A DNA stretch of 64,000 nt, from assembly GCF_003860525.1 (NCBI RefSeq), contig NZ_CP034161.1:2232001-2296000 (forward strand), read 5' to 3'. Positions 34,313 to 42,519 of the stretch are shown piece after piece (the stretch's first letter is position 1; each line of letters opens with the position of its first letter). Source of the stretch: Epilithonimonas vandammei (GTDB taxonomy: Bacteria > Bacteroidota > Bacteroidia > Flavobacteriales > Weeksellaceae). A program made the translations under genes and the position numbers. A model generated the notes under the pieces. That model had not been told where the DNA came from, did no database searches, and worked only from the letters and a program-made list of their open reading frames with translations.

Positions 34313-35644
34313 ATGAACAAGTCAAATTGGTTAACGGACTACGATCCGTCAAATGAAGAATTTTGGAAACGCAGTGGGAAAAAGATAGCTTGGAAAACTT
34401 TGGCCATCACCACAGTTGCACTTACTTTCTCTTTCGCAACCTGGTTTCTTTACAGTGTTATCGTTATCAAACTTCCGCATATTGGTTTTCAATTCACAGA
34501 TGACCAGCTCTTCTGGATGGCCGCTATGCCCGGGCTTGCGGGTGGTCTTCTAAGAATCGTCAACACATTTCTAATTCCCATATACGGAACAAGAAAAGTT
34601 ATTTCCATCAGTTCACTGATCAAAATAATTCCTCTTTTAATGTTAGGATTTGCTGTGATGAATCCCCAAACATCATTCACTTATTTTATGCTGATAGGAT
34701 TCTTATTAGGGATTGGAGGTGGAGATTTTTCATCCTTCATGCCGTCTACTTCATTATTTTTCCCTAAAAAGGAGGTAGGAACAGCACTCGGAATCCAGGC
34801 AGGTGTCGGTAATTTTGGGGTAAGTCTGGTACAGCTACTCTCTCCTTTGATTATGAGTCTTACACTGTTCTCATTTTTAGGCGGCGGTGAAATCATCGTG
34901 GAAACCGGAAAAACGATCTATCTGGAAAATATTGCATTTATCTATGTGATTCCTTTATTGATCGTTGGAATTTGGGCTTGGTTTTCGTTAAAAAGTATTC
35001 CCGTAAAAGCTTCTTTCAAAGAGCAGCTGGATATTTTCAAAGACCGTCACACCTTGTATTGTACGATGACCTACATAATGACTTTCGGGATTTTTGCAGG
35101 ATTTTCTGCGGCCTTCCCCCTGATGATAAAAAATCTCTATACACCCTTAGATAAGAACATTGACCCTTTACAGTATGCATTTTACGGTCCCCTTATCGGT
35201 TCAGCATCCAGAGTTATTTTTGGAAAAGTTGCGGACAAGATCGGTGGAGCATATCTGACCCATTTTACAGGAATATCATTGATAATTTTAATTTCCAGAT
35301 TGATTCTTGGCGGTTATCTGACCCCAACTTCACCGGATCAATTTCAGGGATTTCTTCTCATAGTATTAGCCATATTTTTCTTCACAGGAATAGGTAATGC
35401 AGCGACTTTCAAACAGTTTCCAATTATTTTTTCAGAATCACCGAGAAAAGCAGCAGGTGTTATCGGCTGGACAGCAGCAGTGGCTGCATTTGGTCCTTTC
35501 GTATTTAATGTTTTGATTACGCAATCCAGAGCATTGACTGGAGATTCCAGATTATTCTTTTGGTTTTTGGTGGTAGGATGTGTTTGTGCAACCGCCGTCA
35601 ACTGGCATTTCTATACAAAAAAAGGATGTGAAAGACCTTGCTAG
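34313..35644 (+). CDS. narK: Second NarK-type nitrate/nitrite transporter
   Basis: This 443-residue 12-helix protein lacks the insert seen in its neighbour. The substrate arginines are in GLLRIVNTF and GSASRVIFGK, and nitrate signature phrases are GIQAGVGNFGVSLVQL and GVIGWTAAVAAFGPFV. An N-terminal extension (SNEEFWKRSGKKIAWKTLAI) precedes helix 1. Paired NarK proteins commonly divide nitrate/proton symport and nitrate/nitrite exchange, but which does which cannot be read here. It starts 29 bp after the first transporter. Confidence 0.93.
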   Translation: MNKSNWLTDYDPSNEEFWKRSGKKIAWKTLAITTVALTFSFATWFLYSVIVIKLPHIGFQFTDDQLFWMAAMPGLAGGLLRIVNTFLIPIYGTRKVISISSLIKIIPLLMLGFAVMNPQTSFTYFMLIGFLLGIGGGDFSSFMPSTSLFFPKKEVGTALGIQAGVGNFGVSLVQLLSPLIMSLTLFSFLGGGEIIVETGKTIYLENIAFIYVIPLLIVGIWAWFSLKSIPVKASFKEQLDIFKDRHTLYCTMTYIMTFGIFAGFSAAFPLMIKNLYTPLDKNIDPLQYAFYGPLIGSASRVIFGKVADKIGGAYLTHFTGISLIILISRLILGGYLTPTSPDQFQGFLLIVLAIFFFTGIGNAATFKQFPIIFSESPRKAAGVIGWTAAVAAFGPFVFNVLITQSRALTGDSRLFFWFLVVGCVCATAVNWHFYTKKGCERPC

Positions 35645-35683
35645 TATTTCCTTTAAGCTCGGTTATTAATTTAAAAAATTGTA

Positions 35684-36148
35684 ATGCAAAAGAAAATAAT
35701 TTCAGTTTTACTGTTGATATCTATCGCTCTGAATGTGGGATTGATTTATCAATTTTTTTACAAGGGTGAAAAGGTAATTGCTGAAAAAGATGGAAGATCT
35801 GAAATCAGAATGGCAAAAGAAAACCGGGAGTTTGTTATGGCAGAAATGAGAGGTTTTCTGGAAAGCGTCCAAAAGATCAACGAAGGAATTGCTAAAAATG
35901 ATCCTGAAATCATTGCAAAAGTCGGACAACAATCCGGAACCTGCAAAGTGGATGCCGTGCCACAAGGTCTTGTAAAATCTTTACCGTTTGAATTTAAACA
36001 AATGGGCTTTCAAACTCACGAACTTTTTGATGTGATGGCAAAAATGGCAAAAAAGAAATACGACCGCCAACTAACTCAGGAAAAGCTCAATCAATTGCTC
36101 AACAACTGTGTTGCGTGTCATAAAACCTATAAAATAACCACCAAATAA
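35684..36148 (+). CDS. Membrane-anchored monohaem cytochrome, c'-like
   Basis: The 154-residue protein has one N-terminal hydrophobic anchor (about residues 5-26) and a helical periplasmic domain with the haem motif CVACH (142-146) at the C-terminal end, followed by KTYK. Placement of CxxCH near the end of a four-helix domain is characteristic of class II (c'-type) cytochromes. Two further residues, Cys87 and nearby CKVDAVPQG, are unusual. It may transfer electrons to periplasmic nitrite or NO reduction or bind NO. It is the third gene of the narK operon. Confidence 0.75.
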   Translation: MQKKIISVLLLISIALNVGLIYQFFYKGEKVIAEKDGRSEIRMAKENREFVMAEMRGFLESVQKINEGIAKNDPEIIAKVGQQSGTCKVDAVPQGLVKSLPFEFKQMGFQTHELFDVMAKMAKKKYDRQLTQEKLNQLLNNCVACHKTYKITTK

Positions 36149-36155
36149 TAAGAAG

Positions 36156-37442
36156 ATGTATAAAACTAAAATCGCCATCAGCTTTCTGATCCTTGCTTTT
36201 GGAATCACAAATGCACAAGTCGACAGCCTGAAAATGAACATTGACCTCAGAACAAGAGCCGAACTGGATAACGGAGCAAGAACGCTAATCCCAAAAGGAA
36301 AATCAGCAGAAACGACGGTTGTATCAAGAGCTCGTTTCGGAATTGATTATTACTATAAAAATCTGGAAGTTTACATTTCTGCACAAGACGTAAGAACTTG
36401 GGGTGAAACCTCTTCTACTGCAAGTAAAAATCAGAATTTCATTCTGAATGAGGCTTGGGCCAATTATCAATTTTCAGAACGATTTGCCTTAAAATTGGGA
36501 CGGCAAATTCTTTCTTACGACAACGAACGATTAATTGGGGCATTGGATTGGGCAATGCAGGGACGAAGTTTTGATGCTATAAAAGGTATTTTCAAATTAA
36601 CTCCGAGTTCAAAATTAGAAACCGTTATTACTTACAATAATGACGACAATGACGCGAATGACCTTCCCGACAAAGAAGTTTATAATATTACAGAAGCCGG
36701 AGAAATCACAAAATCTCTACAAATCATCCATTACCAATACACAGGAAAAAACAAGTTACAGTTCTCCGCAATCGCTTTGAACCAGGTTTTACAAAACCCG
36801 TCTAGTACACATTACGATATGTTGACCGTAGGAATTAACTCAAAAAAATATTTTGAAAATTTCGGTTTTTTTGGTTCTGCTTATTATCAAACCGGAAAAA
36901 ATACAGCCGCTCATAGTAAATCTGCTTATCAATTTTCTGTAAATTCAGACTTCATCATCATACCGAAATTTAATGTGGTTTTGGGAACAGAATGGCTTTC
37001 CGGAAGAAGTTTTGATACGGAAGCCGGCAAGAATAGATCTTTCAGTCCTCTGTACGGAACTAATCATCTTTATAATGGTTTTATGGATTATTTTTACTTT
37101 GGAAACAGTCATTTCAACAGTTTTGGCTTGAACGATTATTATCTGAAATCTACTTATAAATTTAACTCAAATTCTAATCTTCAAGCCAATTTTCACGCAT
37201 TTACATCCAATGGAAAATTGGGCTTAAATAATTTGGGAGAAAAATATTCCAATTATTTAGGAACCGAATTAGATTTGGTTTTCACGCAAAAAGTTGGGAA
37301 AGTCATCACAGCTAATCTAGGACATTCGTTTATGTTTTCAGGAGAAAGTATGAAGTTTCTTAAAAATGTTCCGGAACCAAAAAACTTACAAACCTGGACT
37401 TGGATCGGTTTGAAGATTGCACCGAATTTCAGGCTGAAATAA
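36156..37442 (+). CDS. Outer-membrane porin, alginate-export family
   Basis: The 428-residue protein has a signal peptide (ending near ITNAQ) and a beta-barrel of the alginate export fold: DLRTRAELDNGARTLIP, RARFGIDYYYKNLEVYISAQDV, LNEAWANYQFSERFALKLGRQ and LSYDNERLIGALDW are characteristic, and it ends in WIGLKIAPNFRLK. In this position, 7 bp after the cytochrome gene, it is more likely a general or nitrate/nitrite channel through the outer membrane than an alginate exporter. A terminator follows. Confidence 0.82.
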   Translation: MYKTKIAISFLILAFGITNAQVDSLKMNIDLRTRAELDNGARTLIPKGKSAETTVVSRARFGIDYYYKNLEVYISAQDVRTWGETSSTASKNQNFILNEAWANYQFSERFALKLGRQILSYDNERLIGALDWAMQGRSFDAIKGIFKLTPSSKLETVITYNNDDNDANDLPDKEVYNITEAGEITKSLQIIHYQYTGKNKLQFSAIALNQVLQNPSSTHYDMLTVGINSKKYFENFGFFGSAYYQTGKNTAAHSKSAYQFSVNSDFIIIPKFNVVLGTEWLSGRSFDTEAGKNRSFSPLYGTNHLYNGFMDYFYFGNSHFNSFGLNDYYLKSTYKFNSNSNLQANFHAFTSNGKLGLNNLGEKYSNYLGTELDLVFTQKVGKVITANLGHSFMFSGESMKFLKNVPEPKNLQTWTWIGLKIAPNFRLK

Positions 37443-37469
37443 CCTTTATTACATTCCTTTCTTTCAACA

Positions 37470-37505
37470 AAAAAATCGACCAAAAGTTTTGGTGGATTTT
37501 TTTGT
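37470..37505. terminator. Terminator closing the narK operon
   Basis: ACCAAAA and TTTTGGT form the core stem at 37479-37492 with outer ATC/GAT pairs, flanked by a run of A and followed by TTTTTTT. It lies about 30 bp past the porin stop. Confidence 0.75.
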
Positions 37506-37739
37506 TATCTAGTGTATCGATTTAAGATCCGTATATAAATTTATCATCACATTCTTAACATCGAAATTATATGCGGAATTAAAATAATGTTAAACATGCT
37601 GAAGATTCGTTCAATTGGTTTAAAACTTTACTCATATCTAACAAACAGGAAAATCATAGATAAAGATTTTGTATTTTTACATTCTATTCTGTTCAGAGTA
37701 ATAAATCTGAGGGTCTAGATAAATTATTAATTAAAATCA

Positions 37740-38177
37740 ATGTTGATATTTTCCAATACTTGTCAATACGCAATTAAAGCCTGTATAGTCCTTGCAACCG
37801 AGAGGAAAAAGGTATGAATTATTGATATTTCAGAACAAATAGGAACGCCCACTTATTTTACTTCAAAAATTTTGCAGCAGCTGGCCAAAAAACAATTGAT
37901 TTCTTCAGGAAAAGGAAAAGGGGGCGGTTTTTTTCTGACTGATGAACAATTTGAAAACCTGACAATCAAAGATATCTATGAAAATTTCGAGGGAAAAGAA
38001 GTTTTTACTTCCTGCCTCTTAGGACTTAAACAGTGTAATGGAGATAACCCTTGCCCTATCCACCATCTTGCGGTTGCTGTAAAAGAAAAGGTACTGATTA
38101 TGTTCGAGTACAAAATCAAAGATTTAAAAGATCTTGGAAGCGTGATGCAGATGATGGGTGTGCCAAGTGATTTATGA
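37740..38177 (+). pseudogene. Rrf2-family regulator with a premature TGA
   Basis: From the ATG at 37740 the frame encodes an Rrf2 winged-helix protein: LIFSNTCQYAIKACIVLATE, then TGA at 37815-37817, then IIDISEQIGTPTYFTSKILQ and SGKGKGGGFFLTDEQF. The cysteine cluster typical of cluster-binding NsrR/IscR types is kept (TSCLLGLKQCNGDNPCPIHH). The stop replaces a residue that is often Gly (GGA to TGA needs one change). The 145-codon frame is otherwise intact, so the damage is recent, or it is a sequencing error. No ATG follows the stop before the recognition helix. Confidence 0.8.
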
Positions 38178-38186
38178 ATTCAGTTA

Positions 38187-39989
38187 TTATAATTGAGGAA
38201 TTTTGATTTGATTCAATTTCAGTTTGAAAGATTTTAAGTCAGAAAAAATAGAATCTAATTTTGGTTTGAAATAATTGGTTTCGGCAAAAAGTTCTTCGTA
38301 ATAAGCAATTCCTTTCAGCAAATTTCCTTTGAAAATCTCCCACTTTTTCACCTGAGATTTGGTGATTTCTTCAGAGAATTCCAGAATTTCATTCTTAAAA
38401 TAATCGACATACAGTTTCAATTCATTGATGAATAAATGAGGACGGCGATCATCTGATAAAACATTCTCATAACCATAAATATGACGAACCATTTTCGAAA
38501 GTGAAACCTCTTTATCAAAAAAACTAAGATTCGGTCCCGGACAAATAGCAACACCTTGCTTCTCCCCTTTTACCGGGATATCTAACTCCAAATATGCAGA
38601 ATTTGCAAGTCCAACACAAAGACAAGATTTTTCTGTAATGTTTTGCTTCTGTTTCTCGTATTGTTTATCAGTCAATTTTAACCTGTTAGTTTTCAATTCA
38701 CTCAGTTTTATATCCTGATATTTTTTGGAAGCCGTACAAGTTCCTTTAGGTGTAAATTCTTTGCTAAGCGCCAAAAATTTCTTTGGACAAGAACTCCCAA
38801 ATTTTTGATTTGAAATATTCATATCCTTGATTTCATCATTGCTCGTGCCTCTGATTGTGTTAAACGGCACTCCCAATGGCGACATATTGCTCAGGTAATA
38901 ATCTTCTTCTTTTGCATTTATCAAAAGGTTCCTGGTCTCCTGATCCACAGAAGTTGCCTCTGGAACCAGCAAAAATGGCGAACCCCAACCCACACTGTCC
39001 GCATTATATGTGGTCAAAAGAAACTCGTGTTCTTCAGAAGTTCCAACACCACCTTGCACAGAAATTCTGGTTTCCAAAGGTTCGGAAGTTGTCTTTTTCC
39101 CTTTCTGCTCCAAGGCTGATTTCCAGAGAGCAAAAGCCGAAGCCTGAAGCTCGTTTTTCTTTTGTTTGAATTCTTCCATAATTGGCCCCATAAGAAGTCC
39201 GTCGGTTGCGAAGGCGTGTCCACCGCAGTTTAGTCCAGATTCAATTCTGTATTCTGAAACCCAAAGTCCTTTTTTCGCAAGAAAATTCCCCTGAATCATC
39301 GCAGAGCGAAAATCGCTGACTTTAAGAATGATTTTCTTTTTCAATTCGCCACTTTCATTAGGAAAAAAATCTTCAAACTCTTCCAGATAACTATACAATC
39401 TTGGATTCATTCCGGCAGAAAAAATGACGGATGACGACAATTTGCTATTGGCAAAACCTCGCAAAGAAGCGTGTGCATCATTATAAATAGTCGGAAGCTG
39501 AACATCTTTCACAAAATTATCCTTGTCTACTTTCGTCATAATATTCACATCTATTTCACCTGGATTTAAATGATTATCGATGAAATTTTTGATGCTTTCC
39601 GTCAGATTATCTTTTTTATTGAGGATATTTTGCAAACCATCTTTCAAGCCGGAAGTGCTTGGCAACATTCCGATAAACTGTTTGAGAGTTTCTGTATTTT
39701 TTGAAATTTCCTCTTTGAAATCCTTAAACTTTTTGGTCACAATATCGTCCATCATATCCAGATAAGCCGTGATTCTCTCCGCTCTGTGGTCTTCGGATTT
39801 AATTGAAATTTCTTTAAAATCGAAATTGAATTTTTTACTGTAAAAATCTCGCATTCTCTCAACAATTTCGTCATCTATAATTGAAACTACAGATGAAATC
39901 CCAAATTGAGCAACACGGATTGGACTATCGATTGTGTAAGCGAGTCCCATCACAGGAATATGAAAGTTGTGTACAGGTTTTTTGTTCAT
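38187..39989 (-). CDS. Unassigned 600-aa protein, probable FMN-type TIM barrel with Cys-rich C-terminal part
   Basis: I do not recognise a named family. The start (PVMGLAYTIDSPIRVAQFGI) and the stretch ISVQGGVGTSEEHEFLLTTY followed by NADSVGWGSPFL (about 309-340) look like the first strand and phosphate-binding strands of FMN-dependent TIM barrels such as nitronate monooxygenase or the glutamate synthase core; SGLNCGGHAFATDG (251-264) fits a barrel loop. Cysteines at 255, 401, 418, 456, 458 and 483 could bind a cluster. A helical insert fills about 60-145. There is no signal peptide. Its place among nitrate and NO genes, with its own palindrome upstream, suggests an anaerobic redox role, which is inference. 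Confidence 0.8.
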   Translation of the reverse strand: MNKKPVHNFHIPVMGLAYTIDSPIRVAQFGISSVVSIIDDEIVERMRDFYSKKFNFDFKEISIKSEDHRAERITAYLDMMDDIVTKKFKDFKEEISKNTETLKQFIGMLPSTSGLKDGLQNILNKKDNLTESIKNFIDNHLNPGEIDVNIMTKVDKDNFVKDVQLPTIYNDAHASLRGFANSKLSSSVIFSAGMNPRLYSYLEEFEDFFPNESGELKKKIILKVSDFRSAMIQGNFLAKKGLWVSEYRIESGLNCGGHAFATDGLLMGPIMEEFKQKKNELQASAFALWKSALEQKGKKTTSEPLETRISVQGGVGTSEEHEFLLTTYNADSVGWGSPFLLVPEATSVDQETRNLLINAKEEDYYLSNMSPLGVPFNTIRGTSNDEIKDMNISNQKFGSSCPKKFLALSKEFTPKGTCTASKKYQDIKLSELKTNRLKLTDKQYEKQKQNITEKSCLCVGLANSAYLELDIPVKGEKQGVAICPGPNLSFFDKEVSLSKMVRHIYGYENVLSDDRRPHLFINELKLYVDYFKNEILEFSEEITKSQVKKWEIFKGNLLKGIAYYEELFAETNYFKPKLDSIFSDLKSFKLKLNQIKIPQL

Positions 39990-40070
39990 TATTTATAAAT
40001 TGAATTAATTGTTTGAGTTCCGAGATTTCATAGTAGTTACAAGAGAAAATAACCGTGCTGAAAGTCCTAA

Positions 40071-40113
40071 CAAATTTAAGATTTTCAGAGGTTGTTATGT
40101 CAAGAATAACAAC
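40071..40113 (-). promoter_or_regulatory. Promoter and palindrome upstream of the 600-aa protein gene
   Basis: The minus strand has TAAATTTG (40078-40071), a -7 element, and a TTG at 40103-40101. The palindrome GTTGTTAT-N7-ATAACAAC (40091-40113) overlaps the -33 region. It differs from the narK-type palindrome, so another regulator may act. The rest of the 260-bp gap shows nothing else. Confidence 0.4.
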
Positions 40114-40249
40114 ATTTTTTAAACACGAAAAAAAGGATTTATATCATACTAATTTCACCATCAAAACCATCGATAATTCAATAAAAATAATATGAGAAAA
40201 TTGACGATAACATCAATGAGAATCAAAAGATTATGAAATTACCAAAAAG

Positions 40250-41455
40250 TTAGTCTACTTTTAAAGATTTGATAAAAGAACCGATTGAAATCATAATGAT
40301 AACTGAGGCAAATAGCAACCAATATTTTGCACTCAAAAACGGAATATAAAAGATCGAAAAAATAGCTGTCAATGACAAGATGATTTCATTTAAAACAATA
40401 CCGAAAACCATTAATAAAATACCACAATTCACTGTTTTATCAAATTTAAAATAGTCCAAATCTACTATTTTCCATATTAGAAAAAGACTAATTCCCAATA
40501 GTAAAACCAAATGCAAATACGCAATGACAATATTGATGCTGTTGAATGCATAAATGCCTAAAGACGGGATAGCAGAAGCAATTTGCAAAATAAACTTCAT
40601 TAAAAAAGAACATCCGACAACTGCCAATAATAATTTTTGAATGAAATGATTTTCTGAGAATTTCGATCGATTTTTCCAAACAAAACTCCAAAGTTTCCAC
40701 GCTCCTAAAAGTTGAATGAGTGAAACTATGGTAAAAAATCCATACAACAAATCAGGAATTTCTGTCCATAAAATTGAAAGTCCGTAACCGAAAAAACATC
40801 CGATGAATAAAAGGAAAAATATTGTTTTATTCATTTTTTCTGAGATTTGAATGCCGTACTTTTTTAATGAAATCAAAAGCAAACCGACACACGAAAACAG
40901 AAAAAATCCGTTGTACTGATAATGCAGATAAAAATAAGTTGAGGCTCTAAAAAGCACTTCAAATTCTTCTTTTCGGGAAGAAAAATAAGCCAACCCAAAA
41001 ATTCCAATTGCAGAAATTGTGGTAAAAAACGCACCTGATTTTAACCAGATTATTTCAGGATTTCTATTTGATTTTGTATCAATTAATAAAAATATAAAAT
41101 ACGCAAATCCCGTAAACAAAGCAATTGACGAAAATACAATCGACAACCAAAAGTAACCGCCATAAAGAAAAGTGAACAACATTCCATACGAACCGATTTG
41201 GTTAGCAATCATTAAATATTGGTATTTTTTGAAGTTTATTTTTTCGGAAATTTCACTCAAATATTTCGTCACAAAAAGATAAATACTTGCTGAAACCCAG
41301 CCATAAAAAGCAAAATGCGAGTGCGCTTCCTGCGTAAATTTGTGCGTTAATCCTGGTAAAGAAAAAGCCATATTGTACCTCATCATCACGCCGACAACCG
41401 ACACAACAAAGAAATTGAAAACGCAAAGTTTTAACCAAATACTAAAATTCTTCAT
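40250..41455 (-). CDS. Twelve-TM protein resembling NnrS or a reduced heme-copper oxidase subunit I
   Basis: The 401-residue product is almost all membrane, with about 12 helices. Four histidines lie in or at helices: H45 and H47 in EAHSHFAFYGW, H178 in FYLHYQYNGFF and H315 in AYLHLVLLLG. The first phrase resembles helix II of heme-copper oxidases and the WHxHE motif of NnrS; the last resembles helix X. The helix VI/VII copper-binding His pairs of true oxidases are not visible. NnrS proteins protect against NO in denitrifiers, which suits the neighbours, but the assignment is by resemblance. It follows the HmuY-like gene by 3 bp. Confidence 0.7.
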   Translation of the reverse strand: MKNFSIWLKLCVFNFFVVSVVGVMMRYNMAFSLPGLTHKFTQEAHSHFAFYGWVSASIYLFVTKYLSEISEKINFKKYQYLMIANQIGSYGMLFTFLYGGYFWLSIVFSSIALFTGFAYFIFLLIDTKSNRNPEIIWLKSGAFFTTISAIGIFGLAYFSSRKEEFEVLFRASTYFYLHYQYNGFFLFSCVGLLLISLKKYGIQISEKMNKTIFFLLFIGCFFGYGLSILWTEIPDLLYGFFTIVSLIQLLGAWKLWSFVWKNRSKFSENHFIQKLLLAVVGCSFLMKFILQIASAIPSLGIYAFNSINIVIAYLHLVLLLGISLFLIWKIVDLDYFKFDKTVNCGILLMVFGIVLNEIILSLTAIFSIFYIPFLSAKYWLLFASVIIMISIGSFIKSLKVD

Positions 41456-41458
41456 TAA

Positions 41459-41725
41459 TTACTCAGGGATATAAATAATTTCTCCATTTTCCAATTCGTA
41501 AGCGATAATGTCCCAATTTTTGTCAGCTTGAACATCGGTAACGGTTACAATTTCATTTTTTGAAAATGAAAAATAAACCCAATTGGTATAAGATCTGGCA
41601 TCTAAAACCTGATACGTTTTGATTTCTCCTGCTGTTGCAATGTCTTCTTCTCTATCATCACTACTGTTACAAGAACTAAAAATGAATAAGCCCAATACAA
41701 GAGCTACAAGTGATTTTACTTTCAT
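41459..41725 (-). CDS. Short HmuY-like lipoprotein
   Basis: Start chosen at 41725 because it gives a clean lipoprotein signal, MKVKSLVALVLGLFIFSSC; the longer frame from 41797 adds residues before it. The mature part reads DARSYTNWVYFSFSKNEIVTV and DKNWDIIAYELENG, matching the first strands of HmuY haem-binding lipoproteins (sYxxWvYFsf...WDIaF). HmuY proteins are about twice as long; this one stops at about residue 88, so it is either a minimal version or truncated. It precedes the 12-TM gene by 3 bp, so the two are co-expressed and may handle haem or NO. Confidence 0.6.
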   Translation of the reverse strand: MKVKSLVALVLGLFIFSSCNSSDDREEDIATAGEIKTYQVLDARSYTNWVYFSFSKNEIVTVTDVQADKNWDIIAYELENGEIIYIPE

Positions 41726-41782
41726 AAGTATAAATTTTTTTACAAAGGAATAGTTTTTATTTATACTGAATAAAAATAAAGA

Positions 41783-41821
41783 TGTGATAGAAATCACAAA
41801 TAAGACATTTTTGTCTTATTT
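41783..41821 (-). promoter_or_regulatory. Two adjacent palindromes upstream of the HmuY-like/12-TM operon
   Basis: AAATAAGACA and TGTCTTATTT around TTTT (41798-41821) repeat exactly the arms found before narK. Immediately beside it, TGTGAT-AGAA-ATCACA (41783-41798) is a perfect Crp/Fnr-type palindrome. Both lie 58-96 bp before the start codon at 41725 and also face the end of modC. Confidence 0.7.
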
Positions 41822-41895
41822 TAATTTTTAACAATTAATTTTGTTAAAATCCTTGGATTTTCAATGGAATCTAAAGCTAAAAATTATGATTTTAA

Positions 41896-42519
41896 TTAAA
41901 TGATATTCAAATTGTATGTTGAAAAACTTTCAAATTCCTCTTCACTATGACTGATGACAAAAAATGTGGAATTATTGTTTTTATTAAACTCCAATAATTC
42001 ATTTAACATCACTTTTCGCATTGCAATATCTACTGCAGAAAATGGTTCATCGAGCAAAACAATTTCAGCATTTTGGGCTAAAGTTCTTGCCAATGCAACC
42101 CTTTGCTGTTGTCCGCCAGAAAGTTTAGAAGGCGATGTATTCTCGAAGGTTTTGAGGGCAAACTTTTCTAATAATTCATCAACGATATTTTCGTCTTTTT
42201 CCGTTTGTGCGAAAGCGATATTTTGTTTCACAGTCATATTTGGGAACAAGGCGTAATTCTGAAACATCAGTGAAATATTTCGTTTTTGAGGTGGTAGAAA
42301 TATTTTATTGGCAGTATCCAGCAAGATTTTATCATTTAATTTAATGAAACCAAAATCCGGAACAACCAATCCCGAAAGTACTTTGAAAAAAGTGGTTTTT
42401 CCAATCCCGGAATCGCCGGAAACGTGCACAAAACTTCCTTCTGAAATCCGCTCATCAACCTCAAGAAATTTATTTCCTGACGAAGTAAAAATTTGATGTC
42501 TTATCTGAATTTCAATCAT
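41896..42519 (-). CDS. modC: Molybdate ABC transporter ATP-binding protein ModC
   Basis: The 207-residue ATPase has Walker A (SGDSGIGKTTFFKVLSGL), Q-loop (LMFQNYALFPNMTV), the ABC signature (SKLSGGQQQRVALARTLA), Walker B (EIVLLDEPFSAVD) and H-loop (TFFVISHSEEE). It lacks the C-terminal molybdate-binding MOP domain of full-length ModC (about 350 residues), so substrate feedback by that domain is absent. Its start overlaps the modB stop by 4 bp (ATGA), indicating translational coupling. Confidence 0.9.
   Translation of the reverse strand: MIEIQIRHQIFTSSGNKFLEVDERISEGSFVHVSGDSGIGKTTFFKVLSGLVVPDFGFIKLNDKILLDTANKIFLPPQKRNISLMFQNYALFPNMTVKQNIAFAQTEKDENIVDELLEKFALKTFENTSPSKLSGGQQQRVALARTLAQNAEIVLLDEPFSAVDIAMRKVMLNELLEFNKNNNSTFFVISHSEEEFESFSTYNLNII

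Noticed and set aside
37815..37817. TGA in the Rrf2 gene as selenocysteine or recoded codon
   Set aside because: TGA ends ordinary genes in this window, for example rsmA at 24491-24493. The position is not a Cys in the paralogue and no selenocysteine-insertion hairpin is evident.
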